Of a DNA stretch of 64,000 nt, positions 22,857-33,239 are shown piece after piece (position 1 is the first letter of the stretch; each line of letters starts with the position of its first letter). Made by a program: the position numbers and the translations under genes. The DNA is from Enchytraeus crypticus (Eukaryota; Annelida; Clitellata; Enchytraeida; Enchytraeidae). Location: contig CAJHZI010000269.1 in NCBI GenBank assembly GCA_905160935.1, forward strand, positions 224,001-288,000, read 5' to 3'. Below the pieces are notes generated by a model. It was not told the DNA's origin. It saw only the letters and a program-made list of their open reading frames with translations, and ran no database searches.

Positions 22857-25515
22857 AACAGACTTAAGAATAGCACTCTGGAATGCTAATGGCATTTTGA
22901 ATAAAAAAACAGAATTGGAGGTATTCTTACATATTCAATCAATAGATGTCTGTTTAATAACTGAAACACATTTTACAAGCGAGTCATACCTAAAAATTAG
23001 AGGATACAAGTTCTACCACACCATTCACCCAGACAATCAGGCGAGAGGAGGCAGTGCTATTATTGTTAAAAACTCAATCTGTCGTCATGAGGAAAGATAC
23101 TTACAAAAGCCAGAAATGCAGCTTACCCTAGTTTCAATTAAATCAATGAAGCAAACACTAATTATAGGGGCTGTCTATATCCCACCGAGATATAATCTGA
23201 AATTAGCTGAATATAAAGTACTTTTACAACAACTTGGCGAGAGATTTATTCTTGGAGGTGATTTCAACACTAAGCATGTACACTGGGGCTCTAGAATTAC
23301 TACAACTAAAGGCAATGAATTACTAAAGGCCATAAAAGAACTGGGTTGCAATTTCCAGTCTGCAGGTAAGCCAACATACTGGCCAACTGATACCAATAAA
23401 CTCCCTGATATGCTAGATTTCTTCATAACCAGGAAAGTTGCAGCAAACTTCCTCCATGTTGATGATAACTATGATCTTGACTCTGACCACTCTGCAGTAC
23501 TTCTCACACTAAGCGAGAATACATTCAAAAAAGAATCTCGACCTACATTGATAAATAAATCTACCGATTGGACGGGTTTCAAATGTGATCTGCAAAGTAA
23601 TATTAACCTGAAAGTTCCTCTGAAAACTGTAGAGCAGCTAGAAGACGAAGTGGATAAATTTGTTAGAATAATACAGAATGCAGCTTACATGAACACTCGA
23701 GAAAGACATTTTCCTACTGCGGGTAATAATTATCCAATTGAAATTAGACGGCTTGTGACTGAGAAGAGGAAGGCAAGACGAAGGTGGCAGCAGACTAGAG
23801 ATCCAGGAGATAAAACTATTCTAAACAATAGAACCCAAAACCTGAAAAGAGAAATACAGAAACTAAAAGATGAGTCAATGGATTCTTATCTAAGTAACCT
23901 AACGACAACTCAACACGGCGATTATTCTCTATGGAAAGCTACAAAGCGAATTAAAAGACCCATAGTCTCAATTCCTCCTGTCAGAAATGGAACAGAGCCC
24001 TGGGCCAGAAGCAATAAGCAAAAAGCCGACCTCTTTGCTGAAAGCCTGTATGAGATTTTTCAACCAAACCCAGTACAGAATAATATATCACTACATCTCA
24101 TCCCTAATAGCAATCTTGAAGCTATCCCATTAACTACCCCTAAAGAATTGGCTCAAGAAATAAAAACAAATTTAAGTCCAAGAAAGGCTCCAGGATTCGA
24201 TCTGATCACTGGATTGATTTTGAGAGAACTGCCACGGAAAGGGTTAGTCATGTTGACGTACATAATTAATGCTGCTTTTCGACTGAGATACGTACCAGAC
24301 AGCTGGAAAGTTGCTGAGGTAATTATGATACAAAAACCAGGTAAACCTCCTAACGACGTCAAATCATACAGACCTATCTCTCTTCTACCTGTTATATCAA
24401 AACTTTTTGAAAAGTTACTTCTGAAACGGATGAAACCGATCATCGAAGAACGAAAGTTAATCCCGGATTTTCAGTTTGGATTTAGACAAAAGCATTCTAC
24501 AATAGAACAGGTACATCGAATAACTGACGTTATCGAGAATGCATTAGAGAAAAAGGAAGTCTGTACGGCATTATTCCTAGATGTAGCTGCTGCTTTTGAT
24601 AAAGTTTGGCATGAAGGCCTGGTATATAAACTCAACCAGCAGTTGCCACAACAGTATACAGAGATATTAACATCTTATATCTCGAATAGATCATATAGAG
24701 TTAAATATGACGATGAATATTCTGATCTCAAAGGAACACATGCAGGCGTTCCACAGGGAAGCGTGATTGGACCAATCCTTTACCTGCTCTACACTTGCGA
24801 TATTCCAGTTATGAGAGGAGTTACTATGGCCACATTTGCAGATGATACAGCAATAATCGCAACTGGCAAGGATCTCGCCACATCGACGACCAGAGCACAA
24901 GCAGCATGTAATACATTTCTAGAGTGGACTAAATCTTGGAAGATAAAGTTAAATGAACAAAAGTCTGTTCACGTAAACTTCACGAACAAAAGAATGAAGA
25001 ATCCGCAAAGGCTAGCTATCAATGGTACTGTTGTTCCCTACGAAAATAGTGCTAAATACCTTGGCATGAATTTAGATAGTAAGTTGAGATGGAAAGTGCA
25101 TGTCAAGAAGAAAAGAAATGAGCTCAACCTCAAATATAGGCAGTATTACTGGCTCATTGGGAGAAATTCTAAACTTTCGGTAAATAATAAACTTATAATT
25201 TATTGTCAGGTTCTGAAGCCAGTCTGGCTTTATGGATGTCAAATGTGGGGCTGCACGAAATCATCAAATACCAAAATCATACAAACGTTCCAGAATAAGG
25301 TCTTAAGAAACATTGTAAATGCTCCGTGGTACATCAGAAATGCTGATATTCATCGTGATCTGAAAATAACTCTGGTAGCAGAAGAAATAAGAAAGGCGGC
25401 ATCAAGACATCAAGATCGGCTCAGTCGTCACATCAATCCTCAAGCTCTTAGACTACTTAATCAACGACATCGTGTGCGCAGACTGAAGAGGACGAAACCC
25501 TTCGAATTAGTTTAA
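22819..25515 (+). CDS. Jockey LINE ORF2, endonuclease and reverse transcriptase
   Basis: About 890 residues that would nick target DNA and copy the LINE RNA in place. The APE-type endonuclease shows NANGILNKK, TETHF, GDFNTKHVHWGS and SDHSAVLL (first 230 residues). The RT shows SYRPISLLPV, FGFRQKHST, LDVAAAFDKVWH, GVPQGSVIGP and the catalytic FADDTAII, with a thumb and a C-terminal LKPVWLYGCQMWG block. The open frame begins inside ORF1 and has no ATG before the endonuclease motifs, so translation probably depends on termination-reinitiation or frameshifting at the 38-bp overlap. The exact first residue is not determined. All visible catalytic motifs are intact. Confidence 0.9.
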   Translation: MRHLKVLILIVNRTDLRIALWNANGILNKKTELEVFLHIQSIDVCLITETHFTSESYLKIRGYKFYHTIHPDNQARGGSAIIVKNSICRHEERYLQKPEMQLTLVSIKSMKQTLIIGAVYIPPRYNLKLAEYKVLLQQLGERFILGGDFNTKHVHWGSRITTTKGNELLKAIKELGCNFQSAGKPTYWPTDTNKLPDMLDFFITRKVAANFLHVDDNYDLDSDHSAVLLTLSENTFKKESRPTLINKSTDWTGFKCDLQSNINLKVPLKTVEQLEDEVDKFVRIIQNAAYMNTRERHFPTAGNNYPIEIRRLVTEKRKARRRWQQTRDPGDKTILNNRTQNLKREIQKLKDESMDSYLSNLTTTQHGDYSLWKATKRIKRPIVSIPPVRNGTEPWARSNKQKADLFAESLYEIFQPNPVQNNISLHLIPNSNLEAIPLTTPKELAQEIKTNLSPRKAPGFDLITGLILRELPRKGLVMLTYIINAAFRLRYVPDSWKVAEVIMIQKPGKPPNDVKSYRPISLLPVISKLFEKLLLKRMKPIIEERKLIPDFQFGFRQKHSTIEQVHRITDVIENALEKKEVCTALFLDVAAAFDKVWHEGLVYKLNQQLPQQYTEILTSYISNRSYRVKYDDEYSDLKGTHAGVPQGSVIGPILYLLYTCDIPVMRGVTMATFADDTAIIATGKDLATSTTRAQAACNTFLEWTKSWKIKLNEQKSVHVNFTNKRMKNPQRLAINGTVVPYENSAKYLGMNLDSKLRWKVHVKKKRNELNLKYRQYYWLIGRNSKLSVNNKLIIYCQVLKPVWLYGCQMWGCTKSSNTKIIQTFQNKVLRNIVNAPWYIRNADIHRDLKITLVAEEIRKAASRHQDRLSRHINPQALRLLNQRHRVRRLKRTKPFELV

Positions 25516-25850
25516 TCAAAAATTAGAACGAATTTCGTGATTTAATCAAATTAATAATTAATCTAGAATAAATTAATATTGAATTGAATTATTTGATATC
25601 AAATCAATTAATTTGAATGGTCCAAGTACTGGTCTAGTACAGCAATTTGCTATTATAATTATTAATTATTTATGCCTTATAAAGCAACAAGTTTAGATTA
25701 ATTTTAAAGTTGTAAAATCTAAATGTAGTCAGTGGATTATTTTTAGTTATGTGTACTTGTTAGACTGTTCGGACAAAATTAATGGTTGGTCTTTGTAGAC
25801 CAGTTTTAATTCTTTAAATAAAAAAAATTAAAAAATTTTAGAATGCTACA

Positions 25851-26223
25851 TAAATCATTTTTATTCAAGAACTGGTAAAATATACTGATAGAAGCACTTT
25901 CACATAAAATCTCAGCGACTAGCTAGATAGAGCAATGCTCTCACTAGAGACCGATTGAATAGTATTGGGCTTGTTGTGTTTTCTTTAACTGCATCATTCA
26001 TTATGTTTGTTTCAATTTAATGCACCTGTTGTATGATTTACTTACAATGGTTATATTCATTTTGTATTTACTTGTAGCTGATTGTACTTCTGTTATTGTC
26101 GTTTGAAATTCGTAATTAAACATACATACATGCACAAACAAACAAACATACATTTATTAACAACCTTACATTCTCTCATCACAGCCTTTAAAGATTCAAA
26201 CAGACTTCATTACTCAAACTCAC
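25851..26223. other. Intron 5 sequence, no feature recognised
   Basis: AT-rich sequence between the Jockey element and exon 5. It has a short ACATACATGCACAAACAAACAAACA-like simple repeat near 26120-26150 and nothing else identifiable. Confidence 0.5.
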
Positions 26224-26354
26224 CGTCAATGCCTTCTGTGTCAGATTCTGCTCCTTTATCAGAAGAAGGCGGTGGAGCTACATAGGAAGATCTCACTTCT
26301 AACATATGCTTTTTGTAGTAGTCATTGGCGGCTGTGCCTTCTTCATACAGAAAC
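26224..26354 (-). CDS. SUGP1: SUGP1-type gene, exon 5 (second half of SURP domain)
   Basis: The acceptor is TTGCATATGCAG before 26354 and the donor is G|GTGAGT at 26223. The 131-bp exon starts with one base completing the Lys codon from exon 4 and then encodes FLYEEGTAANDYYKKHML and EVR, the FL---...YY--K---R half of a SURP domain, followed by an acidic linker (SDKGAESDTEGID). It ends in phase 1, which fits exon 6 exactly. It is too short to stand out as an ORF; the domain signature and matching phases carry the call. Confidence 0.9.
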
Positions 26355-26925
26355 CTGCATATGCAATTATACAACAAGGATATGCAGAAACTAAGTCATA
26401 CAATACAGTGCAATGAAAATTTAATGTCTGGTTCCTCACACAAATGCATGTCTCAAACGAAATGGTTGCAAGCAGTTCCGCATCATCAGAATGCACTATC
26501 AAAATCAGATATTGAATATCATGTTCTAATAGGTTTGATGGTTTGGACATAGAGACACACACATGTATATTAGCATACTAGTGCTTTTAATGAACAATAA
26601 CATCTTAAAGATCATATAGCAATATCTCACACCACTGATACTTAACTTGCTGATATCTAAGACATATTAAGTACTGTTGCAGGGTATGACGGAAGGAAGT
26701 GAATATGGATTATCGCAAGAGAGGTAAAATGTGACTCAGCAAATACCAAACAGGGTCTGAAACTCCCGTCGGAAAAAAGATTTTCATATGGACCATCCAG
26801 AGATCAGACTTAGGAAAGGCGTATTCAAAACGTTACTACCATTATGAGGAAAATTCTCGAGAAAATGTAGATGTGTTTTAGCATTACTTGATATGATAAT
26901 CGACAGGATAATCGATATTGCATCT
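26355..26925. other. Intron 4 sequence, no feature recognised
   Basis: No gene, RNA or repeat identified between exon 5 and the L2-like copy. Confidence 0.5.
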
Positions 26926-26929
26926 AAAG

Positions 26930-27877
26930 AAGGCAAGCTTACATCTACCTGATCTAGTTCACTCCTGATTTTGCGCTAATCGGCTGGTTGTCAAGCCTTC
27001 AAAAACCTTCTCAACAGCACCCCACAGCAGCATAATAAAATAACTAGCTCAACCAAAACATCTAAAAATATCCCCTTAATACCCACACATTCTACAAGTA
27101 ATCTTGGTGTAATGTTTTATTGAATTAAACTTTAAAACACATATTTCAGCAGTTTGTCTTTTCCCTTTATCCCTATCCGCCAATTAAGGCAAATTCGTAA
27201 GCCCCTTGATATTAATTCTGCCACTGTATTAGCTAATGCGCTAGTCCATTCTAAACATGATTAATGTAACTCCCTGCTGAATGATCTCCCGAAAAACTCT
27301 CTAATTCGTCTCCAAAACGTACAAAATACTCGTTCTCGTCTATAATGTAAAAATATTCAAATCGCACACTTCCTCTCTGCTTATGAAACTGCAGTGGCAT
27401 CCATTCTCCGAACGAATAAAATTCAAGATAGCTTCCTTAACTTACAAAGGTTTACATTATGATAAACCATCTTATCAATCTGATCCTTTATTAGTCTATA
27501 AACCCTCTCGTAGTCTTCTTTCCTCTAGTAAAAACCTTCTCACTGTACCACACATTAAATCTGCCATGGGCAAACACTCCATCATGTTTTCTGCTCCGAC
27601 AATATGGAACTCTCTGCCACAAGATTTTCGATCTTGTAATTGTATTAGTACTTCCCTTGACAAGCTAAAAACCCATCTCTTTCCACCATAGGTCTAAATT
27701 TTGACCTGCTTGCCTTGGATCATGGACTTGCATTGTTTTGATCTGGCTTTCTCTTGTGGTCTTTGTGTTCTTAGTCGTCATGGTGTGGTGCTTTGGCGCC
27801 TGTTTGTGTAGAGTCTGCAAGAGATGTCCATGAAATTGTCTTATGGCGAGGAACCAGTCGTTAAATTCTTATTGATT
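26930..27877 (+). mobile_element. L2-like LINE 3' half, copy 2
   Basis: Same family as 18.9-20.1 kb. The C-terminal part 27383-27691 is still open: FKIASLTYKGLHYD, GKHSIMFSAPTIWNSLPQDF and KLKTHLFPP, the usual L2/CR1 C-terminal block. The 3' end runs GTCCATGAAATTGTC...GTCGTTAAATTCTTATTGATT. The upstream RT part is degenerate and 5'-truncated. Confidence 0.8.
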
Positions 27878-28019
27878 AACCTATAATTTGATCAGCAAAT
27901 CTAATGGCATTTTTACTTTATTTCATAGAAGTTAAAATTTGCAGTTTATCTTAATATTCCATGAATAAATCCTTCATCATAGACTATTTTTAAACGTTTT
28001 ACTGGTGTTGGCACCTACT

Positions 28020-29935
28020 GACCTCTGTAACCTACTCCTTCCAATCTCATACCCAGTAAAAATTGTAGCTCGTTATCTTCGCTTGAATAAGAATTTAATA
28101 CATTCATTTTTCTATATTCTGTTATAATCCCATTTTCCCTTCAACACAGGCACTAAACAACTCAACCTCCATTTTTCTTTCTCCATGTTTCCCCATACCA
28201 TCTCGTCAAACAGGCACCTCAATCACTCCACAGCTCTCGCTTCTACTATTACTCACACTTCCAGCGGTATACAATCCAACCCAACCACTTTACCTTCATG
28301 CATTTCCTTAGTGCCTCTCAACCTCTTCAATTGTTACATTTTGTACTTCAAAATCTTCAAATCCTTAACTACTACTTCATTTTCATCGCTCTCATTAACT
28401 CCCTCATTTAACAAATTACATAAATACTCTACTTGCATTTTCTACAATCTTTCCATCTTCTATTAAAACATTCCCATTATTCCCCTCTATTCATTTCACA
28501 CTCCTCACAGCCCTTCTTTGCTTCTCCCTTTGCCTAGCTATTTGATAAATCGCTTTTTTCGCCATTTTACTACCTAATCACTGCTAAAAGTCACCACATT
28601 TTCTCCCCTTTGCCACTGCCATCACTCACTTTGCCTCTATCCTTAGCTCTTTATAATTCTCACTTAAGTCTTCAGAGATACTATCTCTTCACTACTTAAA
28701 TACTTTTATTCTTCTCCCGTAATACCTCCTGTACCTCTTGATTCTACCACCAAACCTCACTATCCACCTTTGTCCTGCCTCCCTTCACTACACCTAACAC
28801 TTCCCTAAAAAGTTCTCTAACTTTCTTTGACACTTCAACCTACATGCCGTCAGCTGATCCCCTAAGTCCATTCAACTTTAACCACCAACTTCATCTTCAA
28901 TTCGGCTTCTTTTTTCTTATCCCCATTTCACCCTCTCCATACCTGATTTTCTTTTTCAAATCTTCTTACCATGCAGACAAAATCCATACCAACTAGTTTA
29001 TGATGTTCTTCTTCTCATTCTCCTCTAATAACCTTGCAATCCTTACATTTACCTTTGTCCTCTCTCCGTATCAACAAAGATGCTTCCAGTATGGCAATAT
29101 CCTCCTTGCTACTCTCACCAAACCCAAATCCACCAAGTGCAACCCTATATCCCAGTCGCTATTTCCCTACATGCTCGTTTAAATCCCCTCCCACTACCAC
29201 TCTTTCCCCACACCACACTCACACAAAACCCCATCAAACTCTTCCCAGAACCTTTGCTTCCCTTCCCCTTCTACCCTACTTGCAACTTACTACTTTATTC
29301 TTACTACTTTAGTCTCTCGCTCTCATACGCCAGCTTTACCTACATACCACTACTGTTCATTTTTACCTTAATCACCCCCATGGACATCCTCTCATTCATC
29401 ATTAGTCTTACTCCCTTCCTACCACTACTCTCTCCTACATACCATAGCTTATGCCCACCGCTAACATGCCTCGAACTAGCCCCTTTCCAGCTGGCCTCTT
29501 GTACACAGCAAACATCCACCCTTCTCCTCTTCAGCATGGCTGCAACTTCTCTGCCCTTCCCTGTCATCGATTCTACATTTACAATTGTAAACTTTATATT
29601 TTGCCTGACGAGGGGTTTTCCTCAACATTAACCTGGGTGGCCTTTCAGGACTTTCCCACCCCTATCGGGCGCGAATCCCCTAACTTTGTGGTCAGAGTCG
29701 CTGTGTCCGTTTTCTTTACTTGAGACTTGTCATTCGTTTAGATTTTTGCAGCAATTTCTTGAGCCTGGGCGCTCACCAACCAAATTCCCTTTCTGACGTT
29801 GGTTTTGATCTTAGTGCTTTAGACGCTGTCTACGACACGTGCAGTCACCGATTGGTCTATTCTTCATCCACAGTCACAACATGGGGAAACATTTTACATC
29901 TCACCCTTAAACCAAAATATTACTAGCATCAACCT
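28020..29935 (-). mobile_element. Craniofacial-type LINE, 5' UTR plus endonuclease and RT start
   Basis: On the minus strand, 29567-29340 encodes the endonuclease start: TGKGREVAAMLKRRRVD, VCCVQEASWKG and GVRLMMNE. The endonuclease and linker continue to about 28020 with many stops (MKLVVKVEW, KEKWRLSCLVPVLKGK). The segment 29575-29935 is its 5' untranslated region. The element ends before the main RT motifs, so it is 3'-truncated or decayed. The Pro/Thr/Ser-rich open frames on the plus strand here are its mirror image. Confidence 0.7.
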
Positions 29936-30045
29936 ACTACCTTACTTTTTGACTTCAAAATTCAACCATCCCCATTGACATCCCCTTACTTAAGAATACT
30001 CCTACCCCATTCCTACCAATACTCTCTCCTACATACTTATAGTAT

Positions 30046-30715
30046 TTAATATGTATGTAATATACTTGTAAAATGGCTTATACCCATCACCCACATATAA
30101 GCCTCAACTTGCCCCTTTCCACCTTGTCTCCTGAACACAGCACACATCCACCCTTCTCTTGATATCACGGCCGCCACTTCCATTCCTTTCTCTGTTATTG
30201 TCCTACATTCAAGATTTCGAACCATATATTTTGCATGATGATCGATTTCGGTAGATGCCAATCAGAGTTGCACTTCAGGACTTACCTGCCCCTACCAGGC
30301 CTCGAATCCCCTAACCTACCTTGCCTCAACTATAAGCCTCAACTTGCCCCTTTCCACCTTGTCTCCTGAACACAGCACACATCCACCCTTCTCTTGATAT
30401 CACGGCCGCCACTTCCATTCCTTTCTCTGTTATTGTCCTACATTCAAGATTTCGAACCATATATTTTGCATGATGATCGATTTCGGTAGATGCCAATCAG
30501 AGTTGCACTTCAGGACTTACCTGCCCCTACCAGCCTCGAATCCCCTAACCTACCTTGTAGATAGGGGCCTCGTGCATTTGGTCTTTTTAAACTTTTCCAT
30601 TCGTTTAGAAAATATGTAGCAATTTCTTGAGCCTAGGCGCTCAACAATCAAATACTATTTCTGACGTTGGTTTGGTTCTTAATGCTTTGTCGTCCTGTAT
30701 GACACGGGCAGTCCA
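30046..30715 (-). mobile_element. Second 5' end of the same LINE family, internally duplicated
   Basis: The minus strand repeats the 5' UTR (TTTCTTGAGCCTAGGCGCTC near 30625, compare 29757) and the first endonuclease residues (TEKGMEVAAVI). It contains a nearly perfect tandem duplication described separately. Confidence 0.7.
30096..30557 (-). repeat. 228-bp tandem duplication, almost identical copies
   Basis: 30096-30323 and 30331-30557 match along their length with one visible 1-bp difference (CTACCAGGCC versus CTACCAGCC) and a 7-bp CCTCAAC spacer. The near identity indicates a recent event, or an assembly artefact. It covers the 5' end of the antisense LINE. Confidence 0.85.
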
Positions 30716-30816
30716 ACTTCAGCAAGTCAGAAACATCACAGGTATAAAATAATCAGATTTAACAAATACTGAATCAAATAGTCAGACAATAAATAGTATT
30801 ATAGAATTAAACCAAC

Positions 30817-30928
30817 TTGAAGTTAGGATTGTTTCTGTTGTTTCTTATTGCAAGCTTCTCCACCATGGGACCTCCATCAGCCACACATTTGATAAACCGA
30901 TCTATCTGCTGAATGACATCTCGATTCA
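30817..30928 (-). CDS. SUGP1: SUGP1-type gene, exon 4 (first half of SURP domain)
   Basis: The acceptor is TTGTTACCACAG before 30928 and the donor is TTCAA|GTTGGT at 30816. The 112-bp exon begins with two bases completing the codon from exon 3 and encodes RDVIQQIDRFIKCVADGGP, VEKLAIRNN and NPNF. This matches the IEKLARFVAEGGPELEKVA...NPAF part of SUGP1 SURP domains. It ends in phase 2, and exon 5 supplies the third base and continues FLYE, so the domain is split exactly inside its core. Confidence is high because sequence, phase and strand all agree. Confidence 0.9.
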
Positions 30929-31089
30929 CTGTGGTAACAACTAGAACTCAACCAATCAGTTGCTGTGCTCCGAAACCGGGCATTGCCCAAATGGAGCAAT
31001 ATTACTTTATTTAACAATCATAGTAATATCCTTGCTCAAGTACAAAACGAAACAGACAAAAATAAACAGACAAAAACTGTTAAAATCGT

Positions 31090-33190
31090 AGGAGGAACCC
31101 AATATGAAATACAATGATGAAAAGCAACCGAGAAACAAGAAAAGCAAAAAAAGATGCTTGGAGCAATTATAAAAATAGTAGTAATGAAGAATCATTGTAC
31201 TGTGAATATAAGAAAAAACTTAATAATTCGGTTGCATAAAATAGAAAAGCCAAGTTAGAATTTGAAAAACAGCTAGCTCGTAATATAAAAAATGATATAA
31301 AGAGTTTTTTTTCCTATGCTAATGCTAACAAAAAGGTTATTAAAAAGATTGGTCCTTTAAGAGATGAATATAACAACATTATAGAAGATAATAAAGATAC
31401 TGCAAACTATTTTAATAAATATTTTTCATCTGTATTTGTGGAAGAAGATTTAGTTAATATGCCAGTACCGGCTAGGATCTTCAAAGGTAACTTTGAATGC
31501 TCCTTACATAATATTAAGTTTGATATTGATGATGTTATAAATAAATTAAATTCGCTAAATGTCAATAAAAGTCAAGGTTCAGATGAGATTCATGGGAAAC
31601 TGATTTCGGAGCTAAGAGATGAATTAGCACCTGCTCTATTAAACCTACTAAAAGCTTCAATGAATACAGGGGTGGTTCCTCAAGATTTCCAGAATGCCAA
31701 TGTTGTACCAATACATAAAAAGGGAAATAGGGATAAAGCAGAAGAGTATAGACATATAAGTTTAACAAGTATAATCGGTAAGACATTTTAAAGAATTATT
31801 AAGGATAAAATAATTAGTTTCTTGGAAGAATATAACTTAATTATAAATAGTCAGCATGGTTTTTTTAGTGGGCGTTCTTGTTTAACTAATTTGCTAGATT
31901 TTTTAGAATATATTACAAAGGAAGTAGATAATGAAAATAGCATTGATATCTTATATCTAGAGACTTTGCTAAAGCGTTTGATAAAGTTCCACATAAAGGA
32001 TGACTTAGTACGTTGGAAGCACATGGAATAACGGGCAAACTTTTAAAGTGAATAGGTAATTGATTAAGCAATAGAAAACAAAGGGTGTGTGTTGAGGACG
32101 AGTTCTCGGAATGGGCAGCAGTGAAGAGTGATGTGCCACAGGGCTCTGTTTTAGGACCTCTATTATTTTAAGTTTACATCAATGACCTTGACATAGATAT
32201 TGTATCTAAATTTAGTAAATTTGCAGATGATTCTAAAGTAGCAAAGATAGTAAACAACATTGAAGATGCTGAGATGTTAAGTATGATATAAAAATATTAC
32301 AAAACTGGTCTAGGGATTGGCTAATGGAGTTCAATGCTGAGAAATGTAGAGTTATGCATATAGGGAATAATAATTTGAGAAATTGAGTATACATTGAACA
32401 ATATTAAACTAAAATCCACAAACAGTGAGAGAGATTTAGGAGTCTTTGTGGATAGCTCTTTTAAATTTAGTGAAAATTGTAATAAAGTTGTAAATAGTGC
32501 TAATTGTGTATTAAGAATGATTAAAAGAACAATTGCATGTAGAAATAAAGATATTGTGGTAAGGCTGTATAAGGCTCTTGTACGGCCCAAACTTGAATAC
32601 TGCGTTCAGGCTTGGTGCCCATATCTTAAGAAAGATATCGATAAATTAGAAAGGGTACAAGCCAGAGCAACAAGGCTGGTATTTGACTGTCAAACACTTA
32701 GTTATGAGAATTAATTCGTAGGATTAACCTCTTTAAGTGAGAGACGAACTAGAGGAGATTTAATAGAAGTTTTTAAGATACACAAAAGCTTCAGCAAAGT
32801 TAACCATAGTATTTGGTTTAATTTATCAAACAACAGAAACACAAGGGGACATATTTATAAACTTAGTAAATTTAGAAGTAGACTAGATTTAAGGAAATTT
32901 TTCTTTAGCCAGAGAGTTATAAATGCTTGGAATAGTTTGCCAAGCGAAATTGTGGAAGCAGAATCAGTGAATGCTTTTAAAAATAAATATGATAAACATA
33001 AGAACATGTAAATTAGATGCTAATTGCATGTTCAGTGTTATGCATAGACTACGTATAAATTTCACACGTTGACATAAAGTCTATATGATTTGATTTATAT
33101 TATTTAATTGGTTTTAGTTACGAGCCTGATGAGTCTTAAACAAGCACATAATTGCCTCCTGACTCTGTAATGTTATGTTAGTACTGGATA
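31090..33190 (+). mobile_element. CR1-like LINE, RT region to 3' end
   Basis: Codes for SLNVNKSQGSDEIHGKLI, NVVPIHKKGNR and IINSQHGFFSGRSCLTNLLD. After frameshifts come VPQGSVLGPLL-type and FADD-type segments, then TNSERDLGVFVDSSFKFSE, VRLYKALVRPKLEYCVQAW and LERVQARATRLVF. The C-terminal HIYKLSKFRSR, FFSQRVINAWNSLPS-like text is readable across frames up to about 33010. It is 5'-truncated (no endonuclease) and broken by about ten stops or frameshifts. It lies in intron 3, antisense to the host gene. Confidence 0.8.
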
Positions 33191-33239
33191 ATGTCTGTAT
33201 CAATCTAACAGTTCACAGTTCATAGTTTTAACAGTTTTG

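Larger units (their letters stand above)
21337..25834 (+). mobile_element. Jockey-clade LINE with two intact ORFs
   Basis: Contains gag-like ORF1 (21639-22856) and endonuclease-RT ORF2 (open 22819-25515), then a 3' UTR ending in an A-rich tail (AAATAAAAAAAATTAAAAAA). A 10-bp match ATTTTAGAAT at 21327-21336 and 25835-25844 could be the target duplication, giving a 4.5-kb element; being AT-rich, this match is only suggestive and the 5' end is uncertain. It lies antisense in intron 5 of the SUGP1-type gene. Both long ORFs are undamaged, so insertion is probably recent. Confidence 0.85.

Noticed and set aside
29000..29723. Plus-strand frames up to 183 codons
   Set aside because: Mirror images of the antisense LINE endonuclease region; composition is Pro/Thr/Leu-rich as expected for a shadow.
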